62,067 bases of DNA. Origin: a bacterium. Its GTDB lineage: Bacteria; UBP6; UBA1177. Made by a program: the position numbers and the translations under genes. Under the pieces are notes generated by a model. It was given only the letters and a program-made list of their open reading frames with translations, was not told the DNA's origin and searched no databases. The DNA is taken from contig JAGCXM010000035.1 of NCBI GenBank assembly GCA_017961325.1, forward strand, positions 1-62,067, in the 5' to 3' direction. Positions 45,082 to 52,574 of the stretch are shown here, one piece after another; position 1 is the first letter of the stretch; the number at the start of each line of letters is the position of its first letter.

Positions 45082-45098
45082 AGCAAAATGCGTGCCAA
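45082..45098 (-). promoter_or_regulatory. Sigma-54 promoter of ino1
   Basis: The minus strand reads TTGGCACGCATTTTGCT. It matches the -24/-12 consensus TGGCACR-N4-TTGCW at every defined position. The -12 GC lies about 68 bases before the ino1 ATG, giving a leader of about 55 bases. No sigma-70 promoter of similar quality is seen in the same gap. Confidence 0.82.
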
Positions 45099-45141
45099 CC
45101 TTTAAAACGGCATTTAAAGATGAAAAAACGGCTGAAAAGGC

Positions 45142-45190
45142 AAAATTCTTTAAGTTTTCAAAATTAAAAAAATAAAATGTAAAGAATTTT
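45142..45190 (-). repeat. Perfect 11-bp inverted repeat upstream of the sigma-54 site
   Basis: AAAATTCTTTA (45142-45152) and TAAAGAATTTT (45180-45190) are exact reverse complements with 27 bases between. They lie 45-110 bases upstream of the -24 box, where enhancer-binding proteins of sigma-54 systems usually bind. The AT-only stem does not look like a terminator. Confidence 0.55.
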
Positions 45191-45225
45191 TACAAACGCA
45201 CAAAAACGCTGTCTCACGGGAATCG

Positions 45226-46023
45226 CTATCTGACACAACGGACTGAATATTTTGTTGACTTGTAGACACTGTTCACATACGCCTGTTCAAAATAGACATA
45301 CCATGCGGAACTCGTGCTATCCGACCGAGTGGACGAAGACCAGAGCAGAATATTGTTGTTGTCTCCTAATTTGCTGTAATATCCGTCAATCGTTCCGTTA
45401 AGAACATCACAATAGCAATCATCACTCCAGCAGCTGTGAGACAAACAGTCAGGATCTTTTACCGCACAGGGACCGTCCGTTACCGAACCGCAATTATTAA
45501 TAAGTGTCCTGAGTTCATTGATATTCGGCAGCCGCCAGCCGCTCAATTCACCCTCTGAATAGCCGTTGCAATACTCCATAGCACTATCCCAGTCCATACG
45601 ATCCGATGATTTTGCAGACCAAATGAGACCGCTTGTCAATTCTACGCACGGCGTATCCGATGATGTACTGCATTCCGGCAGAGACGATGACGAAATTGAT
45701 ACGCAGAAAGAACCTGTCCATTTATAGCCGTATTTACATCCGCATTTGTAGCTTTCATTTTCCGTTTCACACTCTTTTGTTGAATTGGCTATACTTTCGC
45801 ACGGATTCGGGTTGCACGGACCTGCCGGTTCGCCGTTATCGTCTTCGTCTGCCGACTCCGTGTTTTCGTCGTCATCCGTTGCAGGATCATCTTCATCCGG
45901 TGTTTCCGGCTCGGTATCGACAACGTCGTTGTCTGTTTTTTCATCGCTTTTCTTGCTGTCGCTGCACGAAACGACAAAAAGCAGTGCTGCGAAAATCGCA
46001 CAAATTGCAAAGATTTTTTTCAT
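45226..46023 (-). CDS. DUF1566 lipoprotein with EGF-like module
   Basis: 265 residues. Lipobox FVVSC, an Asp/Glu/Thr linker (ETPDEDDPATDDDENTESAD), and an EGF-like module (CNPNPCESIANSTKECETE then CGCKYGYKWTGSFC) related to that of the 8332 protein. One DUF1566/Lcl domain follows (CVELTSGLIWSAKSSDRMDW, SGWRLPNINELRTLINNC), ending YSVRCVR. The C-terminal domain closely resembles the 3092 protein. AGGAG ribosome site before ATG. A leader hairpin, a strong promoter and repeat copy B lie upstream. Confidence 0.87.
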   Translation of the reverse strand: MKKIFAICAIFAALLFVVSCSDSKKSDEKTDNDVVDTEPETPDEDDPATDDDENTESADEDDNGEPAGPCNPNPCESIANSTKECETENESYKCGCKYGYKWTGSFCVSISSSSLPECSTSSDTPCVELTSGLIWSAKSSDRMDWDSAMEYCNGYSEGELSGWRLPNINELRTLINNCGSVTDGPCAVKDPDCLSHSCWSDDCYCDVLNGTIDGYYSKLGDNNNILLWSSSTRSDSTSSAWYVYFEQAYVNSVYKSTKYSVRCVR

Positions 46024-46060
46024 TTTTTTCTCCTTAAAAACTTTACCTCTCCCACTATCC

Positions 46061-46089
46061 GTGTGAAGACGAATTATCAGAGGTCACAC
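46061..46089 (-). promoter_or_regulatory. Leader hairpin of the 45226 lipoprotein gene
   Basis: GTGTGA (46061-46066) and TCACAC (46084-46089) can pair around a 17-base loop. It lies inside the predicted 5' leader, between the promoter and the start codon. Role unknown. Confidence 0.4.
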
Positions 46090-46103
46090 CTGAAAACCAA
46101 AGA

Positions 46104-46131
46104 ATTATAGGCAAAAACAAAAGAAAGGCAA
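46104..46131 (-). promoter_or_regulatory. Sigma-70 promoter of the 45226 lipoprotein gene
   Basis: On the minus strand TTGCCT (complement of 46126-46131), a 16-base spacer and perfect TATAAT (complement of 46104-46109), about 80 bases before the ATG. Confidence 0.72.
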
Positions 46132-46174
46132 CAGTTTCATTCGCCTGTATTCTTTTACTCGCTATCTTCAAGTT

Positions 46175-46228
46175 AAATCATCAAAAAGACGAAATATTTT
46201 AGGGAAAAGCGGTTGAAAGACAAATTTT
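46175..46228. repeat. Dispersed 54-bp repeat, copy B
   Basis: Matches 9984-10037 at 44 of 54 positions without gaps. It touches the yidC stop codon on one side and lies 152 bases upstream of the DUF1566 gene start on the other. Confidence 0.75.
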
Positions 46229-47819
46229 AAGCGTTCTTGTATTTTTTATTGATGTAGAACTGCTGTGCGATGCCGAGCAGGGTGTTGACGAACCAGTAAA
46301 GAGTCATTCCGCTCGGGAGCATTAGCGAAATCCACGTGAAAACTATCGGCATCGTGTACATCATGATCTTTGCCTGCTTGTTGTCGGCGGTCTGCGGCGT
46401 GAATTTGGTCTGCAGGAGCATCATGACGCCGAGCGAGATCGGGATTATGTAGTACGGGTCCTTTTCAGAAAGGTCGGTAAGCCAGAACGGCAGGAACGGC
46501 GCGTTGAAGAGCTCGACTGCATTCTGGATCATGTAGTAAAGCGCAATGTAAACGGGCATCTGGATGAACATCGGAAGGCAGCCGCCGAGCGGATTGATGT
46601 TCTCTTTCTGGTAAAGAAGCATCGTCTCTTTGTTGAGCGTCTCCTTGTCATCCTTGTATTTTTCCTGCAGCTCCTTGATCTTGGGCTGCAGCGCCTTCAT
46701 TTTGTTCATCGACTTGTAGCTTGCATTCGAAAGCGGCCACAGAAGGAGTTTTACGACGATCGTGAGAAGGATTATCGCAAGACCGTAGTTTCCGAGGAAG
46801 CCGTAGAAGAAATTGAGTGCTAAAAGAAGCGGCTCGGCGAGAAACGAAGTCCAGCCGAAAGTGATCGTTTTTTCAAGTCCCATTTCTTTCTGTTTCAGCA
46901 GTTCGCGCTCTTTAGTACCGTAATATAGCGAAAACTCTTTAGTTGTGCTTTCACCCGGATTGACGATGATTTTTTCAGCCGTTGCGGTGAAGCGCGAAAG
47001 GTTTTTCTTGGAATCGATCTCTGCCACTGCGTGAAGTCTGTTTTCAGGCGAGATCACTGCGAAAATGAAGTATCCGTAGTTGACTCCGATCCAGTTTACG
47101 AGATCTCCGGCTTCGAAAAAGTCCTTGATGTCGCCGCTGTCTTCGAGTTCGTCGAACTTTCCGTCTGCATTCTGAGCGACGATCTTGAACTTTTTGTTGT
47201 AGGATGAAAGAATGTCGGAGTTTTCAAACTGCGAGTCGAAAGAAACTGCCGGAGTCCATTCTACCGCATTTTCGCCGTTGTTGACTATCGTTTTTGTGAC
47301 GGTGAGATTGAAGTTGTCTTTCAAAGTTATTGTTTTCTGCTCGGTAACACCCTGATTTTCATAGACAAAAGTGACGGAGTCGGCACTCTGAGAAGCAAGT
47401 TCGTAAGCGGGTTCTTCTCCGAAAACCGAGCTCATTGCCGGAAAGTACGCGCCCTGAGCCAGACCGACCGAAAGATCGACTTCCTTTGATTTGTATCTCT
47501 CTTCTGTGATGAGCGATTTTGTGACTTTGCCGCCTAAAGTCGAAAACGTGAGTTCAAGAGCTTCGTTTGCAATGCTTCCCGTTTTTTCCGGGTTGGTTTT
47601 GTCTGCCGAAAGCTGTGCCGTTGTGACACCCGCGTTTGCGGCAGGCTTTTCGGCGACGATTATGTTCTTCGGTGCGTTTTCAGCCGCTTTTTCAGCCTGC
47701 TCGGCCGCTTCCTGCTGTTTTTTTATAGCTTCCGGGTCCGGTTTCGGGGCGAAAAATTCGCTCCAGATGAACATTACAGCAACCGAAAGGATCATCGCAA
47801 GTATGAAATTCTTATTCAT
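46227..47819 (-). CDS. yidC: Membrane protein insertase YidC
   Basis: 530 residues. Inserts and folds inner-membrane proteins alone or with Sec. N-terminal membrane anchor (FILAMILSVAVMFIWSEFF), an Ala/Glu linker, a large periplasmic domain typical of Gram-negative members, then the five-helix core (FFYGFLGNYGLAIILLTIVV, QMPVYIALYYMIQ, SLMLPSGMTLYWFVNTLL). Part of the conserved rpmH-rnpA-yidD-yidC set and last in order. Confidence 0.95.
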   Translation of the reverse strand: MNKNFILAMILSVAVMFIWSEFFAPKPDPEAIKKQQEAAEQAEKAAENAPKNIIVAEKPAANAGVTTAQLSADKTNPEKTGSIANEALELTFSTLGGKVTKSLITEERYKSKEVDLSVGLAQGAYFPAMSSVFGEEPAYELASQSADSVTFVYENQGVTEQKTITLKDNFNLTVTKTIVNNGENAVEWTPAVSFDSQFENSDILSSYNKKFKIVAQNADGKFDELEDSGDIKDFFEAGDLVNWIGVNYGYFIFAVISPENRLHAVAEIDSKKNLSRFTATAEKIIVNPGESTTKEFSLYYGTKERELLKQKEMGLEKTITFGWTSFLAEPLLLALNFFYGFLGNYGLAIILLTIVVKLLLWPLSNASYKSMNKMKALQPKIKELQEKYKDDKETLNKETMLLYQKENINPLGGCLPMFIQMPVYIALYYMIQNAVELFNAPFLPFWLTDLSEKDPYYIIPISLGVMMLLQTKFTPQTADNKQAKIMMYTMPIVFTWISLMLPSGMTLYWFVNTLLGIAQQFYINKKYKNA

Positions 47820-47828
47820 TTCTCACTC

Positions 47829-48041
47829 CTATTTTACAGGGTCGTAACCACAGTTTTTGTTTAAAGGATTGCAGCGAAGGATACGCCATATTCCCAAGGC
47901 TAAGCCTTTGAAAGCACCGTATTTTTCTATTGCCTGAATCATGTAGGTCGAACATGTCGGATAGAACCTGCACTGTCCGCCGAAGTATGGCGAAAGAAAT
48001 TTTTTATACAGTCTGACGAGAAATATCAGAAACTTTGCCAT
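47829..48041 (-). CDS. yidD: Membrane protein insertion efficiency factor YidD
   Basis: 70 residues with the family signature [20 protein letters not shown] and [16 protein letters not shown]. An amphipathic N-terminal helix should lie on the inner membrane. ATG 48041 with GGAG upstream is preferred over a start at 48086. It overlaps rnpA by 38 bases and precedes yidC by 9, the usual arrangement. Confidence 0.92.
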   Translation of the reverse strand: MAKFLIFLVRLYKKFLSPYFGGQCRFYPTCSTYMIQAIEKYGAFKGLALGIWRILRCNPLNKNCGYDPVK

Positions 48042-48363
48042 TGAACTTCTCCGCAAAATAGAGGAAATCGCGCCTGATCTCGTCAAAACTAAGCTCGCTT
48101 CTTCTCGGAATTATGACAAGATCGACCGGACGCGAAAAGGCAGTTCTGTTGAGCCTGAAAACCTCACGGATCCACCTTTTTGTTCTGTTTCTCGTGACGG
48201 AATCTCCGACTTTTTTCGTGACGATAAGACCTAGTCTCATTCTATCGGATTCCATAAAATTAAAGACAAGCAGTTTAGTCTTGAAAACATTACCCTCGGC
48301 TTTCAACCTCGAGTAATCATGACTTTTTCTGATTTTATCCTGTTTGGAAAAAGAAAAAACCAA
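48004..48363 (-). CDS. rnpA: Ribonuclease P protein component
   Basis: 119 residues. Binds the RNase P RNA and helps mature tRNA 5' ends. The RNR motif region is clear: [21 protein letters not shown] followed by IREVFRLNR. It seems to start at TTG 48363, 14 bases after the rpmH stop; no strong ribosome site is seen, so coupling to rpmH is likely. Its 3' end overlaps yidD. Confidence 0.92.
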   Translation of the reverse strand: MVFSFSKQDKIRKSHDYSRLKAEGNVFKTKLLVFNFMESDRMRLGLIVTKKVGDSVTRNRTKRWIREVFRLNRTAFSRPVDLVIIPRRSELSFDEIRRDFLYFAEKFNGKVSDISRQTV

Positions 48364-48377
48364 AAGATTTTCGCCGA

Positions 48378-48527
48378 CTACTTTTCAAATATAGCAACTG
48401 AAAGAAGCTTTCTGCCTTTTTTTCTGCGTGCCTTGATGACGTTTCTGCCGTCAGCTGTTCTCATTCTTTTTCTGAAGCCGTGAGTTCTTTTTCTCGAAAT
48501 TTTGCTCGGCTGATATGTTCTTTTCAT
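48378..48527 (-). CDS. rpmH: Ribosomal protein L34
   Basis: 49 residues read directly from the complement: it begins [18 protein letters not shown] and continues with [20 protein letters not shown], the standard basic L34 sequence of the 50S subunit. The ATG at 48525-48527 follows GGGAG. First gene of the rpmH-rnpA-yidD-yidC unit, with a strong promoter upstream. Confidence 0.96.
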   Translation of the reverse strand: MKRTYQPSKISRKRTHGFRKRMRTADGRNVIKARRKKGRKLLSVAIFEK

Positions 48528-48569
48528 AACAATCTCCCTATAAAATGACCTAAACCAAAAAACCGCGAC

Positions 48570-48597
48570 AGTATATTCAGAAAATTCCGAAAGTCAA
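48570..48597 (-). promoter_or_regulatory. Sigma-70 promoter of rpmH-rnpA-yidD-yidC
   Basis: On the minus strand TTGACT (complement of 48592-48597), a 16-base spacer and TATACT (complement of 48570-48575), about 43 bases before the rpmH ATG. Confidence 0.75.
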
Positions 48598-48734
48598 ATT
48601 TTAAGCCGGATTTTGCTCCGATAAAACAATGGCAAGACTTTATTTCATACGGGGAAGACAGGTTTTTTACACAATAAAAACGGCATATTGTCTCTTCTGA
48701 CAAACGGCTGAATGTTGACAAAAACTTAAAAAAC

Positions 48735-48762
48735 TTGCTTTTTTCATTCATCTGATTATCAT
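48735..48762 (+). promoter_or_regulatory. Possible promoter of rpmE-prfA
   Basis: TTGCTT (48735-48740), a 16-base spacer and TATCAT (48757-48762), about 40 bases before the rpmE ATG. A TTGACA at 48715-48720 has no suitable -10. Confidence 0.5.
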
Positions 48763-48803
48763 GTTGCGATTTTTTTGTTCCATGATTTTTTAAGGAGTTT
48801 AAA

Positions 48804-49025
48804 ATGAAAGACAAAATCCATCCGAAGCTTGAAGTTATAACAGTCAAGTGTTCATGCGGAGCGGAATATGTTACCCGTTCCACCAAAAAAGAAGGCTACA
48901 ACGTAGAAATCTGCTCGAACTGCCATCCGTTCTACACCGGTAAGACGAAAATCGTCGACACCGCAGGCCGAATCGAGAAATTCAACGCAAAATACAAAAG
49001 AGACACCTACGCCGGCAAAAAGTAG
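48804..49025 (+). CDS. rpmE: Ribosomal protein L31, zinc-binding type
   Basis: 73 residues. Begins [20 protein letters not shown], with CxC and a later [11 protein letters not shown] that complete a zinc ribbon. The paired Cys mark the zinc-containing form rather than the zinc-free paralogue induced by zinc shortage. AAGGAG precedes the ATG. A terminator follows before prfA. Confidence 0.95.
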   Translation: MKDKIHPKLEVITVKCSCGAEYVTRSTKKEGYNVEICSNCHPFYTGKTKIVDTAGRIEKFNAKYKRDTYAGKK

Positions 49026-49043
49026 CCGTTTTTCCGTTTTACT

Positions 49044-49087
49044 CCCGTCAATTTCCTGTTCTGAGAGATTGGCGGGATTTTTTTATT
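49044..49087 (+). terminator. Rho-independent terminator between rpmE and prfA
   Basis: CCCGTCAAT (49044-49052) pairs with ATTGGCGGG (49068-49076), allowing one G-T pair, and is followed by a run of T. Because prfA starts 12 bases later, it probably gives partial termination. Confidence 0.75.
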
Positions 49088-49098
49088 AAGAGGACTCA

Positions 49099-50208
49099 AT
49101 GCTTGAAATCAAAGACAAACTCGCCGAAATTCACAAGAGTTTTTTGAACATCGAAAAGGAAATAGCGAAGCCGGAAACCGTCGGCGACGTGAAAAAATAC
49201 ACAAAACTCATGCGCGAATACAAACGCCTGAAAAAAATCGTCGACAACTATCTCGAATGGGACAAACTCGAGCGCGAGATCGCGGATCAGAAAGAGATGC
49301 TTTCGGTCGAAAAAGACCCGGAACTCATCGAGATGATCAAGGCAGAACTTCCCGAACTCGAGGAAAAATACAACGCGATCACCGACGAACTCAATGTTCT
49401 GCTTCTTCCGAGAGATCCGCTTGACGAAAAAAGCGCGATTCTCGAAATCCGCGCCGGAACGGGCGGCGACGAAGCGGCTCTTTTTGCCGAAGAAATCTAC
49501 CGCATGTACTGCCGTTACGCCGAACTCAACAAGTGGAAAGTCGAAATCATGTCTATCAGCACGGCGGAAGGTGCCGGAATCAAGGAAGTCATTTCCGAAA
49601 TTTCGGGAGAAGACGTTTACGGCAGACTCAAATACGAAGGCGGCGTTCACCGCGTACAGCGCGTTCCCGTAACCGAATCGCAGGGCAGAGTCCACACTTC
49701 GGCAATCACGGTAGCGGTCCTTCCTCAGGCTGACGAAATCGATGAGGTCCAGATCGACGAAAAGGATCTCAAAATCGATGTTTACCGTTCAAGCGGCGCA
49801 GGCGGCCAGCATGTCAACAAAACTGACAGCGCGGTTCGAATTACCCACATCCCGACCGGAATCGTCGTCGCGATGCAGGACGAGCGCAGCCAGATCCAGA
49901 ACCGAGCAAGGGCGATGAAAGTCCTTGAAGCGAAACTTCTCAAACTCGAGCGCGAAAAACGCGACCTGGAGGTCAGCACGCAGCGCAGAAGCCTCGTCGG
50001 AAGCGGCGACAGATCCGAAAAGATCAGGACTTACAACTTTCCGCAGGGACGCGTCACCGACCACCGCATAAAACTTACCCTTTACCGCATCAACGAAATC
50101 ATGGAAGGTTCGCTTGACATGATAATCGATCCGCTCATACATTATCAGAATGCGCTTCTGCTCGGTCAGAGCGTCGAAGAGTTCTCCGGCAGCGACGAAG
50201 ACGAATAA
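49099..50208 (+). CDS. prfA: Peptide chain release factor 1
   Basis: 369 residues. Reads UAA and UAG and triggers peptide release. The GGQ loop ([20 protein letters not shown]) is intact, and the PVT tripeptide ([20 protein letters not shown]) matches the RF1 anticodon-like PxT motif, not the SPF of RF2. The N-terminal domain is a charged coiled coil. The ATG follows an AAGAGGA ribosome site inside the terminator tail. Commonly linked with rpmE. Confidence 0.96.
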   Translation: MLEIKDKLAEIHKSFLNIEKEIAKPETVGDVKKYTKLMREYKRLKKIVDNYLEWDKLEREIADQKEMLSVEKDPELIEMIKAELPELEEKYNAITDELNVLLLPRDPLDEKSAILEIRAGTGGDEAALFAEEIYRMYCRYAELNKWKVEIMSISTAEGAGIKEVISEISGEDVYGRLKYEGGVHRVQRVPVTESQGRVHTSAITVAVLPQADEIDEVQIDEKDLKIDVYRSSGAGGQHVNKTDSAVRITHIPTGIVVAMQDERSQIQNRARAMKVLEAKLLKLEREKRDLEVSTQRRSLVGSGDRSEKIRTYNFPQGRVTDHRIKLTLYRINEIMEGSLDMIIDPLIHYQNALLLGQSVEEFSGSDEDE

Positions 50209-50276
50209 CTGCTGCAATCTTTTCTTAAAAAATTAAGTACAAATTAAGCCCGAACATAGGTGGAACCATCGTAAAT

Positions 50277-50304
50277 TTGCAAAAATTCCTTTTTAGTGTA
50301 GAAT
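50277..50304 (+). promoter_or_regulatory. Sigma-70 promoter of the barrel-protein gene
   Basis: TTGCAA (50277-50282), a 16-base spacer and TAGAAT (50299-50304), about 38 bases before the ATG. Confidence 0.6.
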
Positions 50305-50342
50305 AGTGCCCGTTAATTTTTTTGTTTATTTTGGAGGAAAAG

Positions 50343-51608
50343 ATGAAACATTTTGTGTTTTTGCTTTCACTTGTTTTTATTTTTGTCTCTTTGACGGCTC
50401 AGGAAGCTCCGGCAGAAGCTCCTGCTGCTGATGAAAACCAGCCCGCTGCCGAACAGGAAGCTGCTCCTGCGGCTGAAACTCCGGCTGAACAGCCTGCACC
50501 GGCTGAAGAACCTGCTAAAGAAGAGGCACCGGCTGAACAACCTGCCAAAGAAGAAGCTCCGGCAGAACAGCCTGCACCGGCTGAAGAACCTGCCAAAGAA
50601 GAAGCTCCGGCTGCTGATGCAACGGCTGAAGCTCCGGCAGAGGCACCCGCAGAAGAAGCTGCTCCTGCAGCAGCAGAACCTGCTGATCCGCGTCATTCCA
50701 TCTATTTCAAACCGCAGCTTTCGGCAAGCTACATGCACAACTATCATGTTTCAGGAAAGACTGACGGTCACTACTTCCAGACGGATGCAAACATCGTTTT
50801 CAACTACAAGTACAAAGAGGGTATGCACGAAGTTCTTACCGACCTCAACTGGAAAGAAGGCGTAAGTAAAACTCCTGCATTTAACGGCTGGGTAATTGCA
50901 AACGACCTTTTCAAAATTGATTTCCGTTACAACCTTATGTTCCACAAGATTGCCGGTTACTATTTGAAAGCCGGTCTGGAAACACATTTCTTTCCTGGTT
51001 ACGACTATCGCAGCGATGACTATGATTATGTCGTTTCAAACAACGAGACGAGAAATTCCGACGGTAAAAAAAGAAAATTCAAAACTGCAAAACCCGGCAA
51101 ACCTCTCTATCTCACGGAAGGAACCGGTATTTTCGTTCGTCCGGTAGAAAGTGAAGAAGCAAACCTTGAAATCTATGCCGGTCTTTCAGCCAGAGAAGTT
51201 TGGGTAGGAAATACGCTTGCTCTTGACGACGATGATACAACTGAAGAGATCGAGCTTAAAGAGCTTAACGATGTTTACGAACTCGGTGCTGAAGCTGGTC
51301 TTACTTTGAAAGGCTTCCTTAAAGACAGAGTTGTCGGCTATGACTTCTTGGCAAAAGTCACAAAACCTTTCTATATGCCTGATGACACAAAAGCCAATTA
51401 CAGCGAAGACGGAACCGCTGACAGTTATTCAGAGCTTGATTCCCTGCAGTTCGAAACACGCCTTAGACTTGACTTCAACGTTTACAAATATGTTGCTTTC
51501 AACTATGAACTCAATGTTAAGAGAGACTATGCTGTCGTCCGTGACTGGCAGGTTTCAAATGCTCTCTACCTCTCGATATTCTACGAACTCGACAAGAAAT
51601 TCAACTAA
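50343..51608 (+). CDS. Pro/Ala/Glu-rich protein with predicted outer-membrane beta-barrel
   Basis: 421 residues. A Sec signal peptide (FVFLLSLVFIFVSLTAQ) is followed by about 95 residues of tandem repeats built from EEPAKEEAPAEQPAP-like units. Such rods can span periplasm or peptidoglycan. From about residue 115 the protein alternates short aromatic strands and charged turns (SIYFKPQLSASYMHNYHV, FKIDFRYNLMFHKIAGYYLK, YVAFNYELNVKRDYAVV) and ends in ILYL-type strands with a late Phe (LYLSIFYELDKKFN). This is typical of an outer-membrane barrel of about 12 or more strands. The exact family is not recognised. ATG 50343 with GGAGGA is preferred over 50322. Confidence 0.8.
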   Translation: MKHFVFLLSLVFIFVSLTAQEAPAEAPAADENQPAAEQEAAPAAETPAEQPAPAEEPAKEEAPAEQPAKEEAPAEQPAPAEEPAKEEAPAADATAEAPAEAPAEEAAPAAAEPADPRHSIYFKPQLSASYMHNYHVSGKTDGHYFQTDANIVFNYKYKEGMHEVLTDLNWKEGVSKTPAFNGWVIANDLFKIDFRYNLMFHKIAGYYLKAGLETHFFPGYDYRSDDYDYVVSNNETRNSDGKKRKFKTAKPGKPLYLTEGTGIFVRPVESEEANLEIYAGLSAREVWVGNTLALDDDDTTEEIELKELNDVYELGAEAGLTLKGFLKDRVVGYDFLAKVTKPFYMPDDTKANYSEDGTADSYSELDSLQFETRLRLDFNVYKYVAFNYELNVKRDYAVVRDWQVSNALYLSIFYELDKKFN

Positions 51609-51647
51609 CATTTAATCAACAACATCCCGATTTTATTAGTATTTAAC

Positions 51648-51675
51648 GTAGAGACGTTTCATGAAACACCTCTAC
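51648..51675. repeat. Compound palindrome, REP-like
   Basis: GTAGAG-AC-GTTTCATGAAAC-AC-CTCTAC: an outer 6-bp stem encloses a perfect 12-bp palindrome. It overlaps the miaA stop codon between two convergent genes and lacks a T-run on either strand. Confidence 0.55.
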
Positions 51676-52574
51676 AAATTTATGGTTGTATCAAGAATTT
51701 CTTCAGGTTTTTTCCACACGACATAATCACGGTTTCTAAGCCATGTGAGCTGTCTTTTTGCAAGATGTCTCGTATTCTGCGCGATGAGTGCGGAAAGTTC
51801 TTCAATTGACGCGATTTCGCCTTTCAAATAGCGTTCAGTTTCGATATAACCGATTGATGCAAGGGCTTTGCAGTTTGAAGAATCGAAACCCTTTTCATTT
51901 ATTGCACGGACTTCCTCAATGAGTCCCGATTCAAGCATGATTTTCGTGCGGAGATTGATCTTTTCATAAAGATTTTCACGGCTTATATATATTCCCAAAG
52001 CGATAAAATTGCCTTTGTATGCGTTGATTCTCGACATTTTGTTCCATTCGCTCAGGGTTCTGCCTGTCGTTTTCGCCACGAAAAGTCCGCGCTTGATCCT
52101 CTGCCTGTCGTTCGGCGAAGATATCTGCCTCGCCCACTCCGGATCTATTCTGCAAAGCTCGGAAAAAAGTTCTTCCGTTGAAAAACGGTCAAACTCCCTT
52201 TCAAATTTTCCTGTTGTCCCGAAGTCCGATTTAGGAACCGGCGAAAGCCCGTTGACAAGTGCGTCAACGTAAAAATTCGTGCCGCCGACAACAATCGGCG
52301 TCTTACCGGATTTTTCTATCCTTTCAATTATCGGAAGCGCTGATTCTATGTAAATTCCGGCACTTATTTCGTCTTTTAAATCTCTGACTCCTATCAGATG
52401 GTGGGGTATTCCGCCCGTTTCATCCGGTGTCGGAGCGGCTGAACCGATGACCAGATCCTTATAAATCTGAACAGAATCGGCGCCTATGATTTCGCCGTTC
52501 AATTTTTTCGCAAGTTCAACGGAAAGAGAAGTCTTCCCCGACGCGGTCGGACCGAGAATAAATATCAAAGTCAT
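51672..52574 (-). CDS. miaA: tRNA dimethylallyltransferase
   Basis: 300 residues. Adds the dimethylallyl group to A37 of tRNAs that read UNN codons. P-loop LGPTASGKTSLSVELA, then GADSVQIYKDL with the catalytic Asp region and GGTNFYVDALVNGL. The C-terminal swinging domain is complete (AQNTRHLAKRQLTWLRNRD). The start is ATG 52574 inside an ATGA overlap with the mutL stop; a longer in-frame reading to 52643 lies within mutL and is rejected. Confidence 0.94.
   Translation of the reverse strand: MTLIFILGPTASGKTSLSVELAKKLNGEIIGADSVQIYKDLVIGSAAPTPDETGGIPHHLIGVRDLKDEISAGIYIESALPIIERIEKSGKTPIVVGGTNFYVDALVNGLSPVPKSDFGTTGKFEREFDRFSTEELFSELCRIDPEWARQISSPNDRQRIKRGLFVAKTTGRTLSEWNKMSRINAYKGNFIALGIYISRENLYEKINLRTKIMLESGLIEEVRAINEKGFDSSNCKALASIGYIETERYLKGEIASIEELSALIAQNTRHLAKRQLTWLRNRDYVVWKKPEEILDTTINL

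Noticed and set aside
45050-45225. Possible riboswitch before ino1
   Set aside because: The conserved-looking GGTTGGCACG stretch matches the sigma-54 consensus exactly, and no multi-stem RNA fold or expression platform is visible.
48528-48803. Possible replication origin beside rpmH
   Set aside because: rpmH often lies near oriC, but there is no dnaA gene, no cluster of TTATCCACA-like boxes and no AT-rich repeat set. The gap is explained by two divergent promoters.
50400-50690. Repeats in the barrel gene as a CRISPR or minisatellite outside a gene
   Set aside because: They are in-frame coding repeats of a Pro/Ala/Glu rod behind a clear signal peptide.
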